Shown: positions 7,651 through 15,075 of the stretch, in pieces
Position numbering within the stretch: the first letter of the stretch is position 1
Layout: each line of letters opens with the position of its first letter
NCBI RefSeq assembly: GCF_946151075.1
Contig: NZ_CAMGZB010000001.1
Location: 896,001 to 960,000, forward strand
Source of the DNA: Neobacillus sp. Marseille-Q6967
Lineage (GTDB): Bacteria; Bacillota; Bacilli; Bacillales; Cytobacillaceae
DNA: 64,000 nucleotides
Direction: 5' to 3'
Translations under genes and position numbers: made by a program
Notes under the pieces: generated by a model
Seen by the model: only the letters and a program-made list of their open reading frames with translations
Databases searched by the model: none
What the model was told of the DNA's origin: nothing

Positions 7651-9055
7651 TTGCGCTTATAACATTGTATTTTTCTGCCCTTTTTGGAAGTGTAAGACCT
7701 GTTAGTCCAAAAAATATTGTGATGAATGGTGAAATGAGACAAAAGAAAGCAAACGGAAAATATTGTGTTACCGGCACTCCTAAGACTGATGCAAGAAATA
7801 CACCACATACACTCCATGGTACGAGAGGATTAACGACAGTCCCTGCGTCCTCCAGCACCCGAGAAAGATGCTTCGGTTCCAGTCCGGCATTTTTAAAATG
7901 CTCCTTAAATGCATTTCCAGGCAGGAGGATTGATAGGTATTGCTCACCAAGAATAAGGTTAACGGTAATAGCCATTCCGGCAGTTGAACTAATTAATAAG
8001 GAAACACGGGTAAAAAAGACTTGTACAAGCGATAAAAGTGCCGGGATAATGCCAAGCCGGAAGAGAAGACCTCCCATACTTAGTGCAAGCAGGATCACAG
8101 ATATACTGAACATCATGCTTTCAATTCCGCCCCGTGTCAGCATCGAATCAACTTCCTCTATTCCGCTTCCGGACTTATAACCGGAATAAAGCAAATCAAA
8201 CAATCCTTTGCTGGCATTTCCGCTGTTAATCATGAAAGAAATCAATAGCGCTGAAAGGGTTCCTGCAGAGAGAGTCGCGATTGCAGATACCTTTTTTGCT
8301 GCTAGTACAGCAAGAATTAAAAATGGCAATAATGAGTACCAGTGTACAAGATTAAGATCCATTAATACTTCTTTAATAACCTCCATTTGTTCCAGGCTTT
8401 GTTCCGTTTCCTTTGGAGATATAATTAAATAAAAGATTAGTGAAAAAATAAAGGCCGGGATGGTTGTCCATGACATATTCTTTATATGGTCAAATAAATC
8501 AGCTCCTGCAACGCTGGCCGCAAGAGTGGTTGTATCTGATAAAGGAGACATTTTATCACCAAAGAACGCTCCTGAAACCACTGCACCAGCCGTGATCACC
8601 GGTGAAATACCAAGCGCGGTACTTGCCCCGACAAATGCTACACCCAATGTTGCACCAGTTGTTAAAGAACTCCCAATACTTAGGCCGATAATGGCAGTTA
8701 CGACAAAAACAATTGCATAGTAAAACTCCCCTGAAACTAGTTCAACTGCCAAATAAATAAATGTCGGAATGGTGCCGCTCGCCATCCAGCTGCTTATCAG
8801 CATTCCAATAAAAAAGAAAATCATCACCGCGGCAATACCTGATTTAGCTCCCTCTGCCATCGATGTTTCAAGTTCCCTAAAGCTCACTTTTTTAATTGCA
8901 CCGTATATAAGCAAAAGGGAGATCCCTGCAATAATTGCAATATGCGGAACTACTTTAATGCCGATAATTAGATACCCGATAATTCCCATTAATATTGCAG
9001 TTATAAACGCTGCTTCAACGGGTCTGATCTCTAGTACCTTTTCTTTTTGAACCAT
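7631..9055 (-). CDS. nhaC: NhaC-family Na+/H+ (or amino-acid/organic acid) antiporter
   Basis: A 474-residue membrane protein with about 11-12 hydrophobic segments. Family features seen: GAFFGDKMSPLSDTTTLAAS, an NLILGEQYLSILLPGNAF segment and DAGTVVNPLVPWSVCG, both typical of NhaC/MleN-like antiporters. Start is ATG 9055 with TTAGGAGGAA upstream; the longer frame into the leader has no site. Expression is controlled by the T-box leader 9086-9334, whose probable specifier codon is UAC (Tyr). That makes an amino-acid-linked transport role, possibly tyrosine or a related compound, more likely than plain sodium homeostasis. The substrate is an inference from regulation, not from the protein. Confidence 0.85.
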   Translation of the reverse strand: MVQKEKVLEIRPVEAAFITAILMGIIGYLIIGIKVVPHIAIIAGISLLLIYGAIKKVSFRELETSMAEGAKSGIAAVMIFFFIGMLISSWMASGTIPTFIYLAVELVSGEFYYAIVFVVTAIIGLSIGSSLTTGATLGVAFVGASTALGISPVITAGAVVSGAFFGDKMSPLSDTTTLAASVAGADLFDHIKNMSWTTIPAFIFSLIFYLIISPKETEQSLEQMEVIKEVLMDLNLVHWYSLLPFLILAVLAAKKVSAIATLSAGTLSALLISFMINSGNASKGLFDLLYSGYKSGSGIEEVDSMLTRGGIESMMFSISVILLALSMGGLLFRLGIIPALLSLVQVFFTRVSLLISSTAGMAITVNLILGEQYLSILLPGNAFKEHFKNAGLEPKHLSRVLEDAGTVVNPLVPWSVCGVFLASVLGVPVTQYFPFAFFCLISPFITIFFGLTGLTLPKRAEKYNVISAKKGKAS

Positions 9056-9085
9056 AAAACTTCCTCCTAAGAATAATAAAAATAA

Positions 9086-9334
9086 ACGCAAAAAAGCCCC
9101 TTCATCTTTAGGGACGAAAGGACTCCGCGGTACCACCCTAGTTGACAAGGATTAATAGAACCCTGCCCTCTTTAAAGTATATGCCCGTACAAGTCAGTTG
9201 TATTTCAACAATGTCACCGCCCGGATTTCCACCTTCCATCCGGTCTCTTTTTACTGCTAATAACATTTCTACTAAAACTGCAGGCATTATATTTACTTTT
9301 TTACTAAAACGCTTTTAAGCGTTAAAGTGTGTAT
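9086..9334 (-). ncRNA. T-box riboswitch leader of nhaC, probable tyrosine (UAC) specifier
   Basis: The antiterminator T-box GGGTGGTACCGCG lies at 9126-9138. The downstream terminator is AGTCCTTTC/GAAGGGGCT plus TTTTTT at about 9091-9124. Stem I shows the AGTA S-turn bases, the AGAGA..GGAAGGTGGAAATCC distal-loop motif at about 9223-9250, and a specifier region TTGAAATACAA. Aligned on the AA-codon-A pattern also seen in the cysteine T-box of this window, the specifier is TAC at 9200-9202, i.e. tyrosine. The element itself is certain; the specifier assignment is about 70% sure. Confidence 0.93.
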
Positions 9335-9340
9335 GCAAAT

Positions 9341-9369
9341 ACTATACATTGGTTTTTTTATTATGTCTA
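9341..9369 (-). promoter_or_regulatory. Predicted sigma-A promoter of the nhaC T-box transcript
   Basis: TAGACA and TATAGT are separated by 17 bases on the minus strand, immediately before the T-box stem I region. Confidence 0.55.
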
Positions 9370-9401
9370 CAATAACTTTTAAAGTGTTTTAAAAAGAAAA
9401 A

Positions 9402-9472
9402 CCCCAACCAAATTGGTTGAGAAACTTTAAGAATTTAGATAATTAACGTTTTGAAAGTGAAGGAGAACGACG
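9402..9472 (-). repeat. Left copy of the rpsI 3'-end repeat (putative att site of the island)
   Basis: About 71 bases matching the rpsI 3' end and terminator at 12378-12447 with roughly three quarters identity by eye. Exact shared blocks include CGTTAATTATC, TCTCAACCA, TTGGTTGGGG and CGTCGT. On the minus strand it still encodes an S9-like C terminus, RRSPSLSKR then TAA, next to RRAPQFSKR in the intact gene, and is followed by the same CAACC/GGTTG terminator with T-tract. Same orientation as rpsI. Interpreted as the displaced 3' end left when an element integrated into rpsI. Confidence 0.75.
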
Positions 9473-9510
9473 AACGCCAAAAAGATAAGAATTCAGTTCC
9501 AAAAGACGCC

Positions 9511-10218
9511 CTATTTCCTGAATAGCGAGAATAGCCAATCCCATTTTTCTTTTGGTTTTTGTATCACTTCTTCTAAACGTTTATTAAACTCATTTTGGGA
9601 ACGCCATTCTTTTTTCTGTTCCTCCCGTAAATTTTGTATCTCTTTTTGTAAATATTCGCTTTTCTGTTTTTCTTGCTGCAGCAACGTTTCGTAATGGATC
9701 TTTTGTTGTTCAGCTAATTTTTCAATTTTAGCTTGAGTCTTTTGCGTTGAATTACCAATATTAGAACTTATATCATGATGATCTTGCTTAAGTCTGGAAA
9801 TCTGTGTTTTAAGCTGATTCATATCGTTTAGCACCTGAACATTCATTTCACGTGTAGCCGCGATTTCACTAGCTAAAAACGATATAATTTCATTTAATTG
9901 ATTCGGATCTTGGGGGAAATTGTCGTATGTATCGCGTATCGATATGTCTGTACCATTTGATCCTTCTATTCTTTCTTGTTGTTGATTCGCAAGATCTTTA
10001 GCCGTTTCGTCAAGGGGCTTGCCCGTATCGCGTAACGCTACAAGGGCTTCGATGTCGGACTGAACAAAGATACGCCGATCGCCATCCTTCAAAAACTCAT
10101 ATCCATTTCTCTCCAGTATTTGACCATACTTTCGAACTGTTGGTGTTGCTATCCCTGCTTCTTCTGCCGCTTCCTTGGAAGTGAAAGATCGTTCATACGG
10201 TTGTATATCATTTCGCAT
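9511..10218 (-). CDS. RacA/DUF3967-like DNA-binding protein with MerR-type HTH and coiled coil
   Basis: A 235-residue protein. Start ATG 10218 with AAAAGGAGGT 6 bases upstream. Residues ~8-70 form a MerR-like winged HTH (FTSKEAAEEAGIATPTVRKY, then DRRIFVQSDIEALVALRD). Residues ~115-220 form a long coiled coil rich in Q, E and K, and the last residues are aromatic and basic (KEKWDWLFSLFRK), possibly an amphipathic tip. This architecture is known from RacA, which tethers the chromosome during sporulation, and from plasmid and phage proteins with DUF3967 tails. Three 17-bp palindromes lie upstream and are candidate binding sites. It is the only intact gene of the island. Partition, tethering or autoregulation are possible; no function is proven. 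Confidence 0.75.
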   Translation of the reverse strand: MRNDIQPYERSFTSKEAAEEAGIATPTVRKYGQILERNGYEFLKDGDRRIFVQSDIEALVALRDTGKPLDETAKDLANQQQERIEGSNGTDISIRDTYDNFPQDPNQLNEIISFLASEIAATREMNVQVLNDMNQLKTQISRLKQDHHDISSNIGNSTQKTQAKIEKLAEQQKIHYETLLQQEKQKSEYLQKEIQNLREEQKKEWRSQNEFNKRLEEVIQKPKEKWDWLFSLFRK

Positions 10219-10274
10219 ATCGGACCTCCTTTTTATTTTTAACATAAAGGTAATTAGTTGAATATTCAAGGGTC

Positions 10275-10291
10275 ATATCACCCAGCGATAT
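10275..10291. repeat. Palindrome copy 1 (consensus ATATCGCCNAGCGATAT)
   Basis: ATATCACCCAGCGATAT, 57 bases upstream of the HTH gene's start codon. One of three related 17-bp palindromes; a candidate operator or centromere-like site. Confidence 0.65.
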
Positions 10292-10392
10292 AAAATTGTT
10301 AAGAGACCATTTGCCCCTTTCTGGTCAAATTCTTCTTAAAACATTCTATTGTTTATTAATAAATTCAAGCATATTGTGAATGCTTTTATGTT

Positions 10393-10409
10393 ATATCGCC
10401 AAGCGATAT
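10393..10409. repeat. Palindrome copy 2
   Basis: ATATCGCCAAGCGATAT, a perfect inverted repeat (ATATCGC / GCGATAT) around CAA, 118 bases from copy 1. Confidence 0.7.
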
Positions 10410-10415
10410 GAAATA

Positions 10416-10470
10416 AAAACAACCTATTCCGTATACAGAAGCAAGTCCTTTTAGGGATGACGTTGTTTTT
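10416..10470. other. Hairpin between palindromes 2 and 3
   Basis: AAAAACAAC and GTTGTTTTT pair at the ends of a 55-base segment with a smaller GTCC/GGGAT stem inside. It could be a weak terminator in either direction. Confidence 0.35.
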
Positions 10471-10533
10471 AAGCGTCACTTACACTGTATCGCTTATCCC
10501 AATATCAGTTTAGCTTGAATAAAGATGCATGTT

Positions 10534-10550
10534 ATATCGCCTCACGATAC
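10534..10550. repeat. Palindrome copy 3
   Basis: ATATCGCCTCACGATAC, the least symmetrical copy, 141 bases from copy 2. Copies 2 and 3 are both preceded by ATGTT or GCATGTT. Confidence 0.6.
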
Positions 10551-10883
10551 GCTAAGTAAAAAACGTTTAGTTGCATATTCTAGGAATTCTATTTATGGAT
10601 TCATCTAATAAAGAGAATATAGCCTGCGAATTAAACAATTTTGAGAAACAATATATTTTACATGTGAAATTATCAGCGAAAATAAGCCAATTATTTCCCT
10701 GAAAATACAAACTTCGACTAGTTTTTTGTTTTTCTACTTTAATTAAACGTATCATTAAAATTATTACATACTTTATAATTTAAAAAAATTGTCATGAAAT
10801 GTGTTTTTTAAAAACGAGAACTTTCGTTCGTGCGATATTTATTCAAGGATGCTGGTTCAGTAAAAGGTTATTTTGGTTTTGAT
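10551..10883. other. Non-coding stretch of the island
   Basis: About 330 AT-rich bases between palindrome 3 and the terminator of the DUF3231 relic. A 62-codon open frame on the minus strand (10567-10755) has no ribosome site or recognisable motif. I see no gene here. Confidence 0.5.
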
Positions 10884-10916
10884 TAAAAAAGAGAACCCTG
10901 CTAGGCAGAAGTTCCC
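10884..10916 (-). terminator. Terminator of the DUF3231 pseudogene
   Basis: GAAC-TT-CTGC-CTA-GCAG-GG-TTC stem followed by TCTTTTTTAATC on the minus strand, about 80 bases after the pseudogene's stop. Confidence 0.65.
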
Positions 10917-10996
10917 TTTCTATTTCATTAAGTTATAAATAAAGTTAAAACACTAACCATTTAAAAGCTCTTAACCATAATAAGATATGACAGCAA

Positions 10997-12029
10997 CTAA
11001 TCGGAAGATAATTTTTCTCTATCTGCTGCTCTTGGTGCTTGTTCAAACCAGCCTTTCTCAATCATCATTTTTGCTGCATCTTGAACAAAAGCTGCATTTT
11101 TCATTAAGGCATTAGAATAGATCAGCCCAAGATCATGCCTTCCATTTACAGCTATTGCATTTCCAAAGGCTCTAATTTTCATTGTAAACATATCCATCTT
11201 ATGAAACAGCATTAACTTATCGGAAAAAGGTGAAAAAGTAGATGATGTTACTAAATCGTCATGAAAAGATGGTGCAGGCAAATTTTCATCATGTAGCTTT
11301 TTTATATAGTTTTCAGTATTTTTTGTTGTAATGTCTTTTCCTTTTTTAAACAATTTCGAATCTTTTCATCCTTTACTACTTGGGCAAACGCGATAATTAA
11401 TGCCTTACTCGTTGCATTATTTTCAATAACATCATAAAGGTGGGCAATCTCTAATCCGTGCAATGGTCGTACATGATCAAAGAAACCATTTAAAAAATCT
11501 TGATGAACAAATTCCGCCTTTTCAGGAATTGGAATTAATGGTGGCTTGTTGATAAGCCCTTTATTCATTAATATTTCTTTGATTTGTTCCATTAAATCTA
11601 GTGTAGAATCCAAACAGTATCTAAAAAATTCTTTTACATCCTTTCTAAATACAAGAGGTAATCCTACACTATAAATACTCCCGCCCGCTTTTGCAGTATA
11701 TTTTAGATAATAGACATATAAATTACTTGGAATAAACGAGGAGCACCTAAATTTACATCTTCTTGTGAAAACCCTTTAGGAATAGGGAAATTTTCTTTGT
11801 TAAAAATTTCGGTAGTTATTTTCAAGAAATCTTCGCTTAATTTTAATGCATTTTCTAATAAAGTTTTAATATCATTATCCTCAACGTTTTGGAGAAAATA
11901 GCTTAAAATGCACTTTGCCATACTGTTTCCCATGTATGTTGCCCAATGTTTACCCATTTCTGCGGATGTTAATTTCTCTGTAGGGCTTGTTTTATTGGAA
12001 CCTAATTTAATCGGTTTAATCGTTTGCAT
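10997..12029 (-). pseudogene. DUF3231 family protein gene, broken by two frameshifts
   Basis: Three adjacent minus-strand frames add up to one DUF3231 protein of about 340 residues. Part 1 (from ATG 12029) runs to GAPRLFQVIYMS. A missing base near 11712-11716 shifts the frame, and translation continues YLKYTAKAGGSIYSVGLPL across 11613. A second shift near 11345 in a TTTAAAAAAGG run leads to KKGKDITTKNTENY and the family-typical end KGWFEQAPRAADR. The DUF3231 family is common in Bacillus, is often multicopy and has no firm function. The two breaks make an active product unlikely, although the second is in a homopolymer and could be a sequencing error. Confidence 0.8.
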
Positions 12030-12115
12030 GGTAACCCTTCATTTCCTTTTTTTCTTAGTATCTTCCTCCTTCGAATTTATATTTAGAATTTTAATATTCC
12101 AAAAATTGTCCTTAA

Positions 12116-12340
12116 CTGTATTTAATTAAACTCTCAAAGCGATTAATTAGTCTGGACCCCAAGACACTATCTTTACTAAAGAAGTGGCTTATACGCCAAA
12201 AGGAAGCGAATATGGCTGTCATGAGAATTGATAATAATAACATTGTTTTTACTCGTGATGATGGTACCCCGTTTCGTTACGTTACAAACACCCCAAACGA
12301 ACAAACCGCTTCCAAGTTCCAAAGGTATATCGAGCTATAA
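12116..12340 (+). pseudogene. Tyrosine recombinase (integrase) relic
   Basis: An open plus-strand frame of ~75 codons with no proper start. It reads KRLISLDPKTLSLLKKW, then DNNNIVFTRDDGTPFRYVT, then ASKFQRYIEL and stop. This matches the part of the tyrosine-integrase catalytic domain between the first catalytic arginine and the HxxR box: the R-x-I-x-LD.KT...L..W strand and the VF...DGTP turn. The N-terminal core-binding domain, both active-site arginine regions and the nucleophilic tyrosine are absent, so it is dead. It lies next to the right repeat at the rpsI end, where an integrase gene is expected. Assignment is from motif memory. Confidence 0.6.
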
Positions 12341-12367
12341 ATGGTGGTCAAAAGTATTTTTAAGACA

Positions 12368-12398
12368 TAAAAAAGACCCCCAACCAAAATGGTTGAGA
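12368..12398 (-). terminator. rpsI terminator
   Basis: CAACC-ATTTT-GGTTG followed by GGGGTCTTTTTTATG on the minus strand, about 20 bases after the rpsI stop. Confidence 0.75.
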
Positions 12399-12447
12399 GC
12401 CTTTGAAGTGTTGATAATTAACGCTTTGAGAACTGAGGAGCACGACG
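12378..12447 (-). repeat. Right copy of the rpsI 3'-end repeat (within rpsI and its terminator)
   Basis: The native counterpart of the repeat at 9402-9472, spanning the last ~10 codons of rpsI (RRAPQFSKR) and the terminator. The two direct copies bracket the island. Confidence 0.75.
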
Positions 12448-12810
12448 TGCACCTTTAAGACCGTATTTCTTACGCTCTTTCATACGTGGGTCACGAGTTA
12501 ATAGTCCTGCACGCTTTAATGTTGGACGGAATTCTGGATCAGCTTGAAGTAATGCGCGAGCAATACCGTGGCGGATTGCGCCAGCTTGACCTGTGTATCC
12601 ACCGCCGCTTACGTTTACAAGAACATCATAGCTGCCTTGTGTTTCAGTAGCTACTAATGGTTGGTTAACAACCATACGTAATGCTTCAAATGGGATATAA
12701 TCTACGATGTCACGTCCGTTAACTGTGATTTTACCTGTACCTGGAACTAAGCGCACACGTGCGACAGAGCTCTTACGACGACCAGTACCAATATATTGAA
12801 CTTGTGCCAA
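12418..12810 (-). CDS. rpsI: 30S ribosomal protein S9
   Basis: 130 residues, full length. Starts with TTG at 12810 ([15 protein letters not shown]) with GAGGGAGGG upstream. The conserved S9 core ([21 protein letters not shown]) and the SKR C terminus, which reaches the tRNA in the P site, are intact. It is 20 bases downstream of rplM in a two-gene operon. The 3' end has an imperfect duplicate about 3 kb downstream, which marks it as an integration site; the gene itself still reads to a normal end. Confidence 0.98.
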   Translation of the reverse strand: MAQVQYIGTGRRKSSVARVRLVPGTGKITVNGRDIVDYIPFEALRMVVNQPLVATETQGSYDVLVNVSGGGYTGQAGAIRHGIARALLQADPEFRPTLKRAGLLTRDPRMKERKKYGLKGARRAPQFSKR

Positions 12811-12830
12811 GTTAATACCCTCCCTCTTAA

Positions 12831-13268
12831 TTAACCGCGAAGTTCGTAAACTTCAGGTTTTTGTGCTTGGTGCGGATGCTCGCTACCAGCATATACGTGT
12901 AATTTTTTGAACATTTGACGGCCAAGAGAATTCTTTGGAAGCATACCTTTAACAGCAAGCTCGATCATTTTCTCAGCATAGTTCGTACGCATTTCAAGAG
13001 CAGTTCTAGTTTTTAAACCGCCTGGATGCATAGTGTGACGGTAGTAGATTTTGTCAGTTAATTTCTTACCAGTTAATTCAACTTTAGATGCATTAAGAAT
13101 AATTACATGATCACCAGTGTCAACATGTGGTGTAAAAGTTGGTTTGTTTTTACCACGTAAGATTGAAGCTACTTCAGAAGCAAGACGACCAAGAGTTTTG
13201 CCTTCAGCATCAATCACGTACCATTTACGCTCGATATTGTTGGCATTCGCCATAAACGTTGTACGCAT
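12831..13268 (-). CDS. rplM: 50S ribosomal protein L13
   Basis: 145 residues from ATG 13268 ([16 protein letters not shown]), preceded by TAGGAGGG. Contains the L13 motifs GKTLGRLAS and [19 protein letters not shown]13 is an early-assembly large-subunit protein and, in Firmicutes, the regulator of its own operon through the leader upstream. Followed by rpsI after 20 bases. Confidence 0.98.
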   Translation of the reverse strand: MRTTFMANANNIERKWYVIDAEGKTLGRLASEVASILRGKNKPTFTPHVDTGDHVIILNASKVELTGKKLTDKIYYRHTMHPGGLKTRTALEMRTNYAEKMIELAVKGMLPKNSLGRQMFKKLHVYAGSEHPHQAQKPEVYELRG

Positions 13269-13306
13269 GAAATTCCCTCCTAAATTAAATCCATTAAAGA
13301 TTATTA

Positions 13307-13376
13307 TTTTCGCACCATCAGAGGCTTTAAATTGTTCATTCTGTTCCGGGAATAAACAACCAGGCCTAGCGTGCGG
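13307..13376 (-). ncRNA. L13 leader (autoregulatory structure of rplM-rpsI)
   Basis: An outer stem CGCAC (13371-13375) with GTGCG (13311-13315), an inner GGC/GCC and a long TTGTTTATTC / GAATGAACAA stem. This is the arrangement of the Firmicute L13 leader, which L13 binds to repress its operon. A further hairpin CACGAT/ATCGTG at 13408-13436 lies 5' of it. Confidence 0.75.
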
Positions 13377-13460
13377 TCAATTGTCATAAATCATATATTT
13401 TCAATCACGATGAAGACTTTCCGGGGCTTTATCGTGGGATTAAAAACACGCACATATAAT

Positions 13461-13489
13461 ATAATAAATACCTTAGGCTTAAATGTCAA
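13461..13489 (-). promoter_or_regulatory. Predicted sigma-A promoter of rplM-rpsI
   Basis: TTGACA and TATTAT are spaced by 17 bases on the minus strand, a near-perfect promoter just upstream of the L13 leader. Confidence 0.8.
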
Positions 13490-13527
13490 GAAGATGTTAC
13501 ACCAGGATAGGTTGTTATTGAAAAAAA

Positions 13528-14265
13528 TTAATAAAAAACCTTCCAAAGGTACAAACCATGAGCAGGTGCGGTTTTCCCCGCATAGCGGCGATCTGCTTTC
13601 GCTAAGATCTCTTTAACATCTTCCGGTTTACGATTCCCCGACCCTACTTCTAGTAAAGTACCCACAAGAATCCGGACCATGTTATACAGGAAGCCGTTGC
13701 CGATAAATCGAAATGTAACAACCCCGTCATCTTCCAAAATGTCAATGGTTTCTATTGTCCTGACTTTATCCTCAATTTCCGTTTTTGCAGAACAAAAACT
13801 TGAGAAATCATGTGTGCCTAGTAAATATTGGCACGCCTCCTTTATTGGATCCAAATCTAGAGGATACGGATAGTGAGAGGCGAAATGCCGTTGAAATGGA
13901 TTTCGATTTGATGATAAATAAAGAAAATAACGATATTCTTTTCCGGTGGCGTCAAACCTTGAATGGAAGTCTGGGTTCACTTTTTCCACAGATAGGACAG
14001 AAATATCATCAGGCAGCAGTGAATTTAAAGCAATCCGCCACTTCTGCTCTGGAATCGGAAGCGAAGAGTCAAAATGAATGACCTGACCCTTAGCATGCAC
14101 GCCAGCATCTGTTCTCCCGGATGCCGATATTTTTATATGACTTCCCTTATGCATTTTCCCTAATACAGTTTCAAACTCACTTTGAACGGTCCTTTTCCCA
14201 GGCTGTATCTGATAGCCAGAGAAATAAGTACCATCGTAAGATATAACGCATTTATAACGCTGCAT
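13528..14265 (-). CDS. truA: tRNA pseudouridine(38-40) synthase TruA
   Basis: 245 residues. Converts uridines 38-40 in the tRNA anticodon arm to pseudouridine. The catalytic aspartate is in [10 protein letters not shown], and the C-terminal [16 protein letters not shown] motif is present. Start ATG 14265 ([19 protein letters not shown]). The last gene of the ecfA1-ecfA2-ecfT-truA run, 12 bases after ecfT. A strong rplM promoter follows. Confidence 0.97.
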   Translation of the reverse strand: MQRYKCVISYDGTYFSGYQIQPGKRTVQSEFETVLGKMHKGSHIKISASGRTDAGVHAKGQVIHFDSSLPIPEQKWRIALNSLLPDDISVLSVEKVNPDFHSRFDATGKEYRYFLYLSSNRNPFQRHFASHYPYPLDLDPIKEACQYLLGTHDFSSFCSAKTEIEDKVRTIETIDILEDDGVVTFRFIGNGFLYNMVRILVGTLLEVGSGNRKPEDVKEILAKADRRYAGKTAPAHGLYLWKVFY

Positions 14266-14277
14266 CGATCTGCTCCA

Positions 14278-15075
14278 TTATGAACGTAATAGGATTAATA
14301 GAATAGTTAAGAAAGCTAATAGTAAAAGTTGAATAGAATCAGCCATTTTCCAGTCAAGCTGCCGATATTTTGTTCTCCCTTCACCGCCGCGGTATCCCCT
14401 TGCCTCCATAGCCACTGCAAGCTCTTCCGCTCGTTTAAACGAACTGACAAACAAAGGAATCAATAAAGGAATAACTGCTTTAATCCGATCTTTAATCGGT
14501 CCGCTCGCAAACTCCACTCCGCGGGCTATCTGTGCCTTCATAATCTTGTCAGTTTCCTGCATTAATGTTGGGATAAACCTTAGAGATATGGACATCATTA
14601 ACGCCATTTCATGCACAGGGAAACGAATTTTTTTCAATGGATTTAATAGTGTTTCTAAACCGTCCGTTATTTCAATCGGTGTGGTGGTTAACGTCAACAA
14701 AGATGTTATTAAGATTAAGAAAAAGAATCTCATGGAAATAAAAATCCCCATCCTAACCCCTTCATCATAGATTTTAACAGGTCCCCATTCAAAAATCACA
14801 GTTCCTTCTTTCGTAAAAAACAACTGTAACAATAAAGTAAAGATAACTAACCATAAAACTGGTTTTAATCCTGCATATAAAAAACGAAAAGGAATCCGGG
14901 ATAAACCAATCATAAAAAAAGTATAAATTCCAATAAGTGCATAAGTGATCCAATTATTCGCAAGAAATATAATGCAAACAAATAAGAAAATAATCAACAG
15001 CTTTGAGCGGGGATCCATTCGATGAATCAAACTATCGGCAGGAACATATCTGCCAAATATCATTTTTTCCATCAT
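14278..15075 (-). CDS. ecfT: Energy-coupling factor transporter transmembrane protein EcfT
   Basis: 265 residues, about six membrane segments. It contains the two short cytoplasmic ARG motifs that couple to the ATPases (ARGVEF and ARGYRG). It forms the shared ECF module for vitamin and cofactor uptake with EcfA1/EcfA2 and substrate-specific S components encoded elsewhere. Start ATG 15075 with AGAGGTG 7 bases upstream; the ATG at 15081 is one base from that site and is rejected. Overlaps the ecfA2 stop by 4 bases. Confidence 0.95.
   Translation of the reverse strand: MMEKMIFGRYVPADSLIHRMDPRSKLLIIFLFVCIIFLANNWITYALIGIYTFFMIGLSRIPFRFLYAGLKPVLWLVIFTLLLQLFFTKEGTVIFEWGPVKIYDEGVRMGIFISMRFFFLILITSLLTLTTTPIEITDGLETLLNPLKKIRFPVHEMALMMSISLRFIPTLMQETDKIMKAQIARGVEFASGPIKDRIKAVIPLLIPLFVSSFKRAEELAVAMEARGYRGGEGRTKYRQLDWKMADSIQLLLLAFLTILLILLRS

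Noticed and set aside
7665..8180. 171-codon plus-strand frame opposite nhaC
   Set aside because: Antisense to a clear membrane protein with family motifs; no ribosome site.
10275..10550. Three spaced palindromes as a CRISPR array
   Set aside because: Only three copies, unequal 118/141-base spacing, imperfect repeats and no cas genes; they fit operators or centromere sites better.
10567..10755. 62-codon minus-strand open frame in the island
   Set aside because: No ribosome site, no recognisable motif, AT-rich composition; treated as non-coding.
12228..12458. 76-codon plus-strand frame
   Set aside because: Overlaps the rpsI end antisense and is out of frame with the integrase relic; a shadow.
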